A stretch of DNA of 64,000 bases from NCBI RefSeq assembly GCF_004761875.1, contig NZ_SJEY01000012.1, forward strand, positions 1 through 64,000, in the 5' to 3' direction. The stretch is from Roseovarius aestuariivivens (lineage in GTDB: Bacteria; Pseudomonadota; Alphaproteobacteria; Rhodobacterales; Rhodobacteraceae). Numbering within the stretch: the first letter of the stretch is position 1; the number at the start of each line of letters is the position of its first letter. The notes under the pieces are model-generated. The model was given only the letters and a program-made list of their open reading frames with translations. It had not been told where the DNA came from and made no database searches. The translations under genes were made by a program, and so were the position numbers. Positions 1 through 9,700 of the stretch are shown here, in pieces.

Positions 1-599
1 ATTAATTTGAGATAAGTTTACCTAATCAGGCTCATATGAGGTAGCCAGCCTGAGCGTAACGAGTGTTCTGAGTTGCAGTGTGAAAGGCAACCTGAGTGTG
101 AGTGTTGATTGATGTTACGCCGGGGTCATTCGCCAAGAGTGGCCCCGGTTTATCGCAACGACAACACATGCTGCAGGGTGCGTCTTGAGTAAGTGAATGG
201 TGTGTTGAGCTTTCTTAATGGACGATAGCTTTGCGAGCCGTAACCCAGTTTGCTCAACGTGTGGACTGCGTACGTTTGGTAAATGAAAAAACGAGCCGGG
301 TAGATGGCTTGTCGCGAGTGAAGTGGTGAAAATGCAAAACGCAAACTGTTACGAGTCCGGCTATGTCGACAGTACGCCGCCACCGCGTCGCAAAGTCAAA
401 ACTCGTAAAAAGCGCCGAGTTGCCCTGTCGCTCGTTGGCTTCTTAAGCATCCTTGTCCTGCTGAGCTAAACAGGCCGCTCTCGCGATCCGGTTTTTCAAG
501 GTCGCATACGGTGATAATCTGCGCATTTCAGAGGTCGGAAGCAACTCAAAGCAACATTCGCGAAAGGATAAACGAAAGTTGAAAGGGCGCAACATGCGT

Positions 600-738
600 T
601 GTACGGGGTGTGCCGTTTACGCGCGGAACTAGGTCGCTCGGCATTATAGAAGGCCATCCATTCCTTGATGACACTCCGGGCGTGGAAGCCGTCATTGCCT
701 ACTTCGAGATAAATTGCCTTGTGCTTCAGTGAGCGCCA
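600..738 (-). pseudogene. IS3-family transposase OrfB, C-terminal remnant
   Basis: Read on the minus strand from about 738, the frame gives WRSLKHKAIYLE, then GFHARSVIKEWMAFYN and AERP. This is the characteristic C-terminal end of IS3-group OrfB integrases (RSLK..A.YL, then IK.WM.FYN.ERPHSAL). The usual HSAL is degraded to SSAR, and a stop lies just upstream of the fragment. Only about 45 codons survive, so the DDE catalytic core is absent and the piece cannot be active. The family call rests on motif recognition only. Confidence 0.7.
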
Positions 739-812
739 TTGTCATGGGACCTGCACTGTTGAAACGGTTCATACCCAAGATTATCTGCCCGAAAGTCAGG
801 TTGTGCTGACAG

Positions 813-956
813 CTAGAACACGGGGTTCAGTTTCTCAAGTTCGGTGCTGGTGAACGATTTTCTACGAGCCACCTCTTTGTCATGCGCTTCCAGAAGCTTT
901 TGAGCTTTCTGGCTGGGTTTCAGCACTTCACAGGTCTGCGGGTTTTGAAGTTTCAT
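813..956 (-). CDS. Possible 47-residue hypothetical protein
   Basis: A short Lys/Glu-rich frame starting MKLQNPQTCEV with a weak purine-rich stretch (GCGGGAAC) upstream. The composition looks protein-like rather than like an antisense shadow, but there is no recognisable domain, signal peptide or conserved neighbour. It lies among IS debris and could equally be a chance frame. Confidence 0.2.
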   Translation of the reverse strand: MKLQNPQTCEVLKPSQKAQKLLEAHDKEVARRKSFTSTELEKLNPVF

Positions 957-1471
957 ATTGCTAGTTCCCGCTCCGTTTATCTTACAAAGATTCAAGCCTG
1001 TATCCTGCGTGGATAGCTACGAAACATGGTGATATTTGGAAACTTGCTTGGAACTTCGAAGGCAACTTCGGCCATCGAAAACCAAAGATATAATCTTTTC
1101 AAAGCTCAGAGAAGACTTTGCTCCGCCATATCCGGGCCGAGAAGATGGTTGTTTCGATGCTTGTAAGATCTGTCGCCCCAGCCAGCTGCTCCGAAGATCA
1201 AAAAAGCTAAGTCATCAAAAAAAACACCCCGGATAGATCACAAATTTGCCACAAAGTATTCGCCGATCAAGCGTTTTACAATTTTGAGAAGAAGTGCAGT
1301 TTGAGCCATCGGCTGACGGTCGAAACGCAGTGTTTCTTTTTCATGAACATTTCCTTCTTCTGCCCTGATACCGCCCGGTTTCAGGACCATTAATCCAATC
1401 GAAAGCAAAGGCATGGCACAGAAGACCAAGCCAAAGCCTTTCGAGATGGCAAGGGCAGAGAGTCACGCATC

Positions 1472-4400
1472 ATGGCCACGATCAATGGCACCAATGGGCA
1501 AGATACCCTTAACGGTACACCGGATGACGATCTCATCAATGGTTTCGGCGATCGCGACTCTCTAACGGGCGCCGGCGGCAACGATACCCTTAATGGCGGT
1601 GACGGCGATGACACCCTTGTCGGTGGCGACGGGGACGACCTGCTTTCGGGGGGCGCGGGCAAAGATTCGATACTGGGCGGGGCCGGCAATGACACCTTCA
1701 TGGGTGATCTGGGCGACGATACGCTGAATGGCGGTACCGGCACCGACGAAGCGGATTACAGTGCGTCGGCGGCGGCTGTTAATGTGAACCTGTCCACCGG
1801 CCAGGGCAGCGGCGGCGACGCCAACAACGACCGCTACACTTCGATCGAGAACGTCACCGGCTCGGCCTTCAACGACACGATCACGGGCAACACCAGTGAC
1901 AACACGCTGGTCGGCGGCGACGGCAATGACAGCCTTACCGGGGGTGCAGGCAACGACAATCTCGATGGTGGTGCAGGCAACGATACGCTTTCCGGGGGCG
2001 CGGGGGCCGATACGCTCTCCGGCGGAGCAGGTACTGACTTTGCGGACTACGCTTCTTCTTCCGCTGGGGTCAATGTTGACCTGGCCTCAGGCACAGGCAC
2101 GGGTGGCGACGCCGAGGGCGACGTTCTGTCGGGGATCGAGCAGGTCCAGGGTTCAGCCTTCAACGACACGCTGACCGGTGGAGCCGGCAATGACACGCTT
2201 CTGGCCGGAAACGGTAACGATACGTTGACCGGTGGAGCCGGGGCAGACAGCCTTGACGGTGGCGGTGGTGTCGACCGGGTGAATTACAGCGCATCCGGGT
2301 CAGCGGTGAATGTCAATCTGAACGCGGGAACCGGGCTTGGCGGCGACGCGCAGGGCGACACGCTGAACGCCATCGAAGACGTCATCGGCTCGGATTTCAA
2401 CGACACGATTACCGGCAATGGGTCCAATAACCTGCTGTCCGGCGGGCTGGGCGACGACTCGATCTTTGCCGACAACGGCAACGACACGCTTCTGGGCGGT
2501 GCCGGGGCTGATACGCTCGACGGCGGCGGCGGCACCGATTTTGTCGACTACTCGACCTCGGCGGCGGCGGTAAATGTCGATCTGGGCGGCGGCACCAGCT
2601 CAGGCGGCGATGCACAGGGCGACGTGGTCACAAACGTCGAGGCGGTCACTGGCTCTGCCTTCAACGACACACTGACCGGCAATGCCAGCGACAACACGCT
2701 GATCGGTGGCGACGGGGACGACCTGCTTTCGGGGGGCGCGGGCAAAGATTCGATACTGGGCGGGGCCGGCAATGACACCTTCATGGGTGATCTGGGCGAC
2801 GATACGCTGAATGGCGGTACCGGCACCGACGAAGCGGATTACAGTGCGTCGGCGGCGGCTGTTAATGTGAACCTGTCCACCGGCCAGGGCAGCGGCGGCG
2901 ACGCCAACAACGACCGCTACACTTCGATCGAGAACGTCACCGGCTCAGATTTCGCCGACACGATCCTCGGCGACGCAGCGGACAACTTCTTCATCGGCGG
3001 CGCGAGTGGCGACTCTCTCGACGGCGGTGCAGGAAACGACACGGTCAGCTACGACACGTCCTCGGCAGCGGTCTTTGCGAGCCTCCAACTGGGCGCCGGC
3101 AGTGGGGGCGATGCCAACAGCGACACGCTCGCCAATATTGAAAACCTGATCGGGTCGGACTTCAACGACTCTCTCGTCGGGGACGCCAACGACAACATCC
3201 TCTCTGGCGGCACAGGGGACGACACCCTGATCGGTGGCGCGGGCGCCGACACGCTAGAGGGCGGCGCAGGCAGCGATACGGCGGATTACTCTGCCTCGTC
3301 TTCTGCCATCAACGTCGATCTTGGTGACGGAACAGCCAGCGGAGGAGACGCACAGGGCGATAGCCTGTCGGGAATTGAAGGCGTCATTGGCACGGATTTC
3401 AACGACACGATCACAGGCGATGCGTCAGCGAACGAGTTTGAAGGCGGTGATGGCAACGACAGCCTTACTGGCGGGCTTGGCAACGATACCCTGATCGGCG
3501 GCGACAACGACGACACAATCCATGGAGGCGGTGGAGCCGACCTGATCTACGGCGACGGCACACCGCCGCTGACGCCGCTTTCCCAAACCGTCCAGTACAG
3601 CTACGCGCAGGACTTAAACGGGAACCAGGCTTTTCATTTTGGTGATCAAGGTACGGGCCTCGAGGACGATCCCTTGCTGCTCATCGATGGCGATGAAAGC
3701 ACGGAAGTTAAGTGGCACGATGGCGACATCATCGAGTACGCCTTTGGTCAGGAACTCAAAGCTGGCACCTCGATCACGCTTATAGAGGGGCTAGGAACCG
3801 AAGATGCCGGAGTCGAAGTCTACGTCAGTTTCGGGTCTACGGACCCGAACGGTGATGCGTTGTCCGGTAGTGGCGGCGGCATTGGATATGAGAATACCGT
3901 CGCGAACGGGCAGGGCGTTCTTGTTTACTCTGGCCTCTCGGATTCTACGGTCGAATTCGTCCTGCCGATCAATGCGACTCATATCCAGTTCGTTTCAGCC
4001 GGGAACCATAGCGGCTGGTCGGAAATGGTGCTCACCCAGGATATTACCGCGCCGGTTCCCGGCGACGATAGTATCACGGGTGGCGACGGTGACGACACGA
4101 TTGAGGCCGGTGAAGGCAACGATACGGTCGACGGCGGCGCGGATAACGACTCGATCATCGGTGGCGACGGCACGGACTCGATCACCGCCGGCACCGGGAA
4201 CGACACAGTCACAGGCGACGCGGGTGCGGACACGATTGACGGTGGCGACGGGGCCGACAGTCTCGATGGAGGTGCCGCCGATGACGTGATTACCGGCGGC
4301 GACGGTAATGACACGATCACCGGCGGCGTTGCCGTTACCGGTGTTGCGCCAGACCGGATCGCGTTCGAGTGGAGCAACGTGCCCGACCCGGACGATGGCG

Positions 4401-6280
4401 GGCAGATCGATGACAACGACACGATGGTTGACGGATCGCAGACCATCAACGGAGTCACCGTCGACTATGCCTTTACCACGGCGAATGTCAGCTATCAGAC
4501 GCAAAGCATCTACACCGGTGGCATCGATGCGGGCGCTGGGTCCGTTAATGCCAACAGCGCACTGTCGCTGGACGACGCCGTCACCATCGATCTCGACTTT
4601 TCCGAGCCACTCACGAATGTCGAATTCAATATCGCCGATCTCGAAGCCGGCGCAGAAGTGGTCACGATCTACGCCTACGATCAATACGGCGCCCAGATCC
4701 CGATTAGCGTCACCGAGGGCGCGAACATCGTCGGATCGGACACCGATACCATCTCCGGAAATGATCAGTTCGAAGGCACCATCGACCCTGAAGGAGACAC
4801 ATCAGCCGACGGTGCCATCACGGTCAGCGTAGCCGGCCCGGTTTCCAGTATTCAGATCGTCATGACAGCGCCGGGCGCTGGTTCGTTGGTCATGAGCGAC
4901 ATCTACTTCGACGATCCGGCCACCGGTGTGACGGCCGTCGATAGCGGGAATGACTCGCTGCTTGGGGGCGCGGGCGACGATGTCATCGACGGCGGCGAAG
5001 ACAACGACACCATCGATGGCGGCTCTGGCGCGGACAATATCACTGGCGGTCTCGGCGACGACAGCATCGTCCTGACGGACTCCTTCGGCAACGACACAAT
5101 CGACGGGTCGGAAGACGCAGGCGACGCGGATATCGATATCCTTGATACCAGCGCGCTGACCGAAGGCATCAACGTCACCTTCGCCGCAGACCCGGAGAAC
5201 GGAACGCTGGTGGGCGGTACGTCCGGCGATACCGTCACCTTCTCCAATATAGAAACGATCACCTACACGGATCAGGGCGATACCGTGGATGGCGGCGCCA
5301 GCGGTCAGGCGCTCGACCTGAACGCGGGGCTGGGCAATGACTCTCTGGTCGGCAGCGCCGGTAATGACACTCTCACCGGTGACGCAGGTAATGACACGCT
5401 TGTTGGCGGGGTCGGCGCGGATCAATTGTTCGGCGGCTTGGGCGATGACGAGATGTATCTCGCCGAAGGCGACACGGCAGACGGTGGCGACGGAGACGAC
5501 CTCTTTGTTCTGGGTGATCTGGGTGAGGCTGGCAGCAGCACTATAACGATCGTGGGCGGTGAGACTGGCGAAGCAAATGGGGACACGCTTCAGCTTACGC
5601 CGGATGTGACGCCCGGTGACATTACCTTCACGAATACCGACGACGCCGCGGGTGGGTTGTCAGGCAACTTCGCCTTGGCGGACGGCACGACGGTTACGTT
5701 CTCTGAAATAGAGAATATCATTTGCTTTACCCCGGGTGCTCGAATACTGACGCCGCATGGTGAGCGCGCTATAGAAACGCTCAAGCCTGGTGACTTGGTG
5801 ATTACACGAGATAACGGGCCGCAGCCGATCAGATGGATAGGGCGACGCATCGTAGAAGGTAGGGGAAAGTTCGCTCCAATCGCAGTGAACTCTACGGTAG
5901 TGGCTGGCGCAAAGCGACCGCTTCTAGTGTCTCCGCAGCATCGGCTTTTGTTCAGTGGCTACAAGGCGGAACTCCTGTTCGGCGAAAGCGAAGTTCTCGT
6001 GGCTGCAAAGCATTTGGTGGATGGAAAGGATGTCCGCGTCGCAGAACGCGTAAGGGTAACCTATTTTCATATGATGCTGGATCGTCATGAGGTCATCTAC
6101 GCGGAGGGCGCTGCGACCGAGAGCTTTCATGCTGGCGACATTGGCGTATCCGCTCTTTCAGACCAGTCACGTGAGGAGATGTTCGCTATTTTTCCCAAGC
6201 TGCGCTCCAGCATTTGGACCTACGGTGACACTGCCCGTGTCTGCCTCCGCCAACATGAGGCCAAGCTGTTGGCAGCGTGA
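1472..6280 (+). CDS. Giant RTX calcium-binding repeat protein with C-terminal Hint domain
   Basis: 1602 residues. Most of the chain is glycine/aspartate nonapeptide repeats of the GGxGxDxL type (for example GGAGNDTLSGG), which form Ca2+-bound parallel beta-rolls in proteins exported by type I secretion. RTX blocks lie at about 5-695, 865-955 and 1155-1400. Two non-RTX beta-rich inserts at about 697-865 and 955-1155 may be adhesive domains. The C-terminus is a Hint_2 (hedgehog/intein-like) domain from Cys1418 (ICFTPGARILT) through LVSPQHRLLF to FHMMLDRHEVI, a pairing common in Rhodobacterales RTX proteins. There is no N-terminal signal peptide, as expected for type I export, and no T1SS genes lie in the window. 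The ATG at 1472 starts straight into an RTX repeat; its ribosome binding site is weak. An exact 244-bp internal duplication is present. Confidence 0.9.
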   Translation: MATINGTNGQDTLNGTPDDDLINGFGDRDSLTGAGGNDTLNGGDGDDTLVGGDGDDLLSGGAGKDSILGGAGNDTFMGDLGDDTLNGGTGTDEADYSASAAAVNVNLSTGQGSGGDANNDRYTSIENVTGSAFNDTITGNTSDNTLVGGDGNDSLTGGAGNDNLDGGAGNDTLSGGAGADTLSGGAGTDFADYASSSAGVNVDLASGTGTGGDAEGDVLSGIEQVQGSAFNDTLTGGAGNDTLLAGNGNDTLTGGAGADSLDGGGGVDRVNYSASGSAVNVNLNAGTGLGGDAQGDTLNAIEDVIGSDFNDTITGNGSNNLLSGGLGDDSIFADNGNDTLLGGAGADTLDGGGGTDFVDYSTSAAAVNVDLGGGTSSGGDAQGDVVTNVEAVTGSAFNDTLTGNASDNTLIGGDGDDLLSGGAGKDSILGGAGNDTFMGDLGDDTLNGGTGTDEADYSASAAAVNVNLSTGQGSGGDANNDRYTSIENVTGSDFADTILGDAADNFFIGGASGDSLDGGAGNDTVSYDTSSAAVFASLQLGAGSGGDANSDTLANIENLIGSDFNDSLVGDANDNILSGGTGDDTLIGGAGADTLEGGAGSDTADYSASSSAINVDLGDGTASGGDAQGDSLSGIEGVIGTDFNDTITGDASANEFEGGDGNDSLTGGLGNDTLIGGDNDDTIHGGGGADLIYGDGTPPLTPLSQTVQYSYAQDLNGNQAFHFGDQGTGLEDDPLLLIDGDESTEVKWHDGDIIEYAFGQELKAGTSITLIEGLGTEDAGVEVYVSFGSTDPNGDALSGSGGGIGYENTVANGQGVLVYSGLSDSTVEFVLPINATHIQFVSAGNHSGWSEMVLTQDITAPVPGDDSITGGDGDDTIEAGEGNDTVDGGADNDSIIGGDGTDSITAGTGNDTVTGDAGADTIDGGDGADSLDGGAADDVITGGDGNDTITGGVAVTGVAPDRIAFEWSNVPDPDDGGQIDDNDTMVDGSQTINGVTVDYAFTTANVSYQTQSIYTGGIDAGAGSVNANSALSLDDAVTIDLDFSEPLTNVEFNIADLEAGAEVVTIYAYDQYGAQIPISVTEGANIVGSDTDTISGNDQFEGTIDPEGDTSADGAITVSVAGPVSSIQIVMTAPGAGSLVMSDIYFDDPATGVTAVDSGNDSLLGGAGDDVIDGGEDNDTIDGGSGADNITGGLGDDSIVLTDSFGNDTIDGSEDAGDADIDILDTSALTEGINVTFAADPENGTLVGGTSGDTVTFSNIETITYTDQGDTVDGGASGQALDLNAGLGNDSLVGSAGNDTLTGDAGNDTLVGGVGADQLFGGLGDDEMYLAEGDTADGGDGDDLFVLGDLGEAGSSTITIVGGETGEANGDTLQLTPDVTPGDITFTNTDDAAGGLSGNFALADGTTVTFSEIENIICFTPGARILTPHGERAIETLKPGDLVITRDNGPQPIRWIGRRIVEGRGKFAPIAVNSTVVAGAKRPLLVSPQHRLLFSGYKAELLFGESEVLVAAKHLVDGKDVRVAERVRVTYFHMMLDRHEVIYAEGAATESFHAGDIGVSALSDQSREEMFAIFPKLRSSIWTYGDTARVCLRQHEAKLLAA
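1620..1863 (+). repeat. Exact 244-bp intragenic repeat, copy 1
   Basis: This segment is identical by eye to 2703-2946 (offset 1083 bp, in frame). It covers three RTX motifs and the following VNVNLSTGQGSGGD linker. Synonymous sites are identical, unlike the other repeats in this gene, which differ freely at the DNA level. This indicates recent duplication or gene conversion. Confidence 0.9.
2703..2946 (+). repeat. Exact 244-bp intragenic repeat, copy 2
   Basis: Second copy of the 1620-1863 segment inside the RTX gene. Divergence is abrupt at both edges (GTC versus ATC leading in, CTCGGC versus CTCAGA leading out). Confidence 0.9.
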
Positions 6281-6762
6281 ATCGATTCGTCGCTTGGCAT
6301 AGCCGTCTGTCATTTAAGCTCGAACAATGTCTGTGTTAATTCAGGACTGTAGCGAACCGAGCTCGCAGATCTCATACTTAAGATTGTATTGAGCTGCCTT
6401 CTTGCAGGCTGAGGTAATAAAATTGACGCATGCAGAATGTTTCATTTCTCAAATAGACATTTGCCGAAGTACCATTAAGGCGATTTTGTGGCGAGTTGGG
6501 GGCTTAAGAGTAAAGTAAACGCGTTCGTTTCGTTTGGCGTCGCTAAGCGCGCTTTATCTGCGTTATTCGGAAAATTGACCATATTCAAGGTTGGCGGTGC
6601 GGTTGAGCAGTGAACACCGTCGCAAACTCAGATAACGCGGGGGGAAGACTTCCCCGACTTAGTATTCGAATTGTTGCACTGCTCTAGGCATCACGACACC
6701 CGCCGTTCTTGAAAACCCTCACCGGATTGCACCGGTGTGACCTTGCGATGGGAGAAGCTGCC
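6281..6762. promoter_or_regulatory. Intergenic region upstream of the SdrD/thioester protein
   Basis: 480 bp, AT-richer than the flanking genes, separating two giant surface-protein genes. The one notable element is a perfect palindrome GGGGAAG-A-CTTCCCC at 6641-6655, about 110 bp before the chosen start, which could be an operator or a small hairpin. No intrinsic terminator with a clear U-run was found for the RTX gene. Promoter assignment is inference from position only. Confidence 0.35.
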
Positions 6763-9700
6763 ATGAGCCTCGATGATCAGAAGTTCGTGATTTCCGAAAA
6801 TACAGAATTTGTCACCGATCTGGATTGCGGGGAGGGTGAGAATCCTGATCTCGGCAAGGACATCTGCGCGGTGACGGACAAGGATCTGAACGGCTTCGGC
6901 GAGGATACCGAGAAGCCGACGTCTTATGTCCTGAGCCTGGGCGAGCTCAGCGCCACCTTGGTCACCCAGGATACGACGGGCAAGGTGAATGACAAAGTCG
7001 AGGTGGGCGCGGTCGGGTCCGGCGACGACGGGGACGGCAGTTACTTCATTCGCGTCTCAAAGGACAGCGACCCGACGAAGACCGACGGACTGTTCTTTGA
7101 GGGCACGGTTGCACAGGGCGACAGCTTCGAGGCGGCCGGTTCCTTCGGGTCGGAAACATTCGTGCACATTTACAGTTCCGACGGCGGCACATTGCTGCAG
7201 ACGATCAACTTCCACACGTCCTGCTCCTCGCCGCTGATCATCGGCGATCAGTATGGGTCGATCACGCTTGAGGGTGCGACGCTGGAGGGCAAGGATACCG
7301 GCACGGTCTACACGGTCGGGCAAACCGAAACCGATGGGGATGTGGGCGTGGTCTACGAGATCACGGGCGGCAACGATGCCGATGACTTTGTGGTTGATCC
7401 CGACACGGGTGAGGTGAGCTTCCTCACCCCGCCCGATTACGAGAACCCGACGGACAGCGACGGTGACAACAAATACGATGTCGAGGTCACGGCGTTCTTC
7501 GTCGACGCCTACGGCGTGAAAACCGGCGAGATTTGCGAAGTCAAACCGATCGAGGTCTGCGTCGAGGATGACTGCATCAGCATCCTGGAAAACACCAACC
7601 CGGTAATCGTCGACCTGGATTGCGGAGAGGAGGAGAACCCGGATCTAGGGCTCGACCTCTGCGTCGAGCGCGATGCTCTTCGCGATTCTGGTGTGGATGC
7701 GTCCAAGCTCACCCAGCTGACGCTGAGCCTCGGCAATGAGCTGACCACCGTATCCAGTAGCGACCAGGGGGGCAAGCTCGAGGTCGGGTCGGTGCAGCCG
7801 GGCGATGACGGCGATGGCGTCTACTTCATCCGCGTATCGAACAAAAACAATCCCGACGATCTGAACGAGAATTTTTTCGCAGGCACGGTGTCCGCGGGCG
7901 GCAGCTTCACCTTCCAGTCGACCACCGGCGGGCGCAACGAGTTCGGCTCCGAGACCTTCGTGCATATCTTCGACGATGACGGCACCTTCCTGCAGACGAT
8001 CAACTTCCATACCTCCTGCTCTGCGCCTATCGCTATCGGTGACCAGTACGGGTCGGTCACGCTCGAGGCGGGCGCGTTCACAGACAAGGGCACCGGTGCG
8101 CTGATCGAATATGGCGTGTCCGGCGCGCCTGGCGACGCGGGCGTGGTCTACGAGATCACGGGCGGCAACGATGCCGATGACTTTGTGGTTGATCCCGACA
8201 CGGGTGAGGTGAGCTTCCTCACCCCGCCCGATTACGAGAACCCGACGGACAGCGACGGTGACAACAAATACGATGTCGAGGTCACGGCGTTCTTCGTCGA
8301 CGCCTACGGCGTGAAAACCGGCGAGATTTGCGAAGTCAAACCGATCGAGGTCTGCGTCGAGGATGAGCTCGACGAGGTCTGCATCGGCGAGAACACCGTG
8401 TCTGTCATCAATGTGGACCTCACGGTCGATTGTCCCAAAGAAAAGCCCAAAGATGTCGGCCTCGAGGTCTGTGCGGAAATCGAACGGCTTAAGGATGCCG
8501 AGAATATCGAACTCGATAAACCCACCGAACTGACCCTGACTCTAGGCGATACGCTGTCGACCGATCCGTCGAGCGTCCAGCCGTCCGGCAAGTCTTCCGT
8601 GTCTTCGATCTTCGCGACCGAGGACGGCGACGGCGAGTTGTTCGTCCGGGTGACCGACGACGATGACCCAACAAACACCGGAACGGTCTATTTCTCGGGC
8701 AGCCTGCAATTCGGCGAGACCTTTACTGCGCTGGCCTCGAACGCCGGGGAGGACAAGTTCTCATCGAACACCTACGTCCACATCTTCGACGACAACGGCA
8801 CACTGCTTCAGACGATTCAGTACCACACATCCTGCTCGGCCCCGATACTGATCGGCGATCAAGTGGGTTCCGTGACAGTAACAGCGGTCGGCGTGCCCGA
8901 CAGGGAAACTGGCATCGTCACCACCTTCGGCGGAACCGAAACCACGATCGAAACCTTAGGCGAGGGCGACATCGTCTACTCGATCGCGGGCGGTGCCGAC
9001 TCGGCACGCTTCACCATCGACACCGATACAGGCGAGCTGACCTTCATCGATGCGCCTGATTACGAGAACCCCCAGGATATGGGTGGGGACAACGTTTATG
9101 ACGTGATTGTGCGGGCGACGGCCAAGTCCGACCCTGCCTGTTTCACCGACAAGCTGCTGGAGATCTGCGTCGAGGATACGCCGGAGGGCGGGTCGCTCTC
9201 GGGCCGGTATTTCTGCGACACCAACGACAACGACCAGGATGACAATAACGGTGACGAGCCGGGCGTGGCGGGCGTGCTGGTCATCCTACTTAATGCTGAC
9301 GGCACGCCGGCGACCGATCTCGATGGAAACCCGGTTGCCTCTGTCTATACCGATGCCAATGGGGAGTACAGCTTCGACAACCTTTCCGCGGGCACTTACG
9401 CCGTGGTATTCGACGATGTCGATGCCGTGACCTTCGGCAAAGCGCTGGTGACGCCGAATGTCGGTGACGACACTTCCGACAGCGACGCCGTGGGCACAAA
9501 TGTCCTGTCGACAATCGACAACGTCGTGGTCGTCGACGACGCCGATACCGGCGACAACGATGTGGGCGTCGAATATCTGTTCGGCTCGCTTTCAGGACGG
9601 TACTTCGTGGACAACGCGCCGGGCGACCGGGACACCGACTGCGACGGGCAGGACAACGACTTCGGCGGCGACACGACGACGACGGCGGTGGCCGGCGCGC

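Larger units (their letters stand above)
1..1471. other. Gene-poor left edge with IS debris
   Basis: No convincing intact gene is visible before the RTX gene at 1472. Short open frames here have no family resemblance, and most lack a ribosome binding site. Recognisable content is an IS3-family OrfB remnant near 600-738 and one weak small frame at 813-956. The stretch reads as an eroded insertion-sequence landing zone upstream of the surface-protein locus. Confidence 0.6.
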
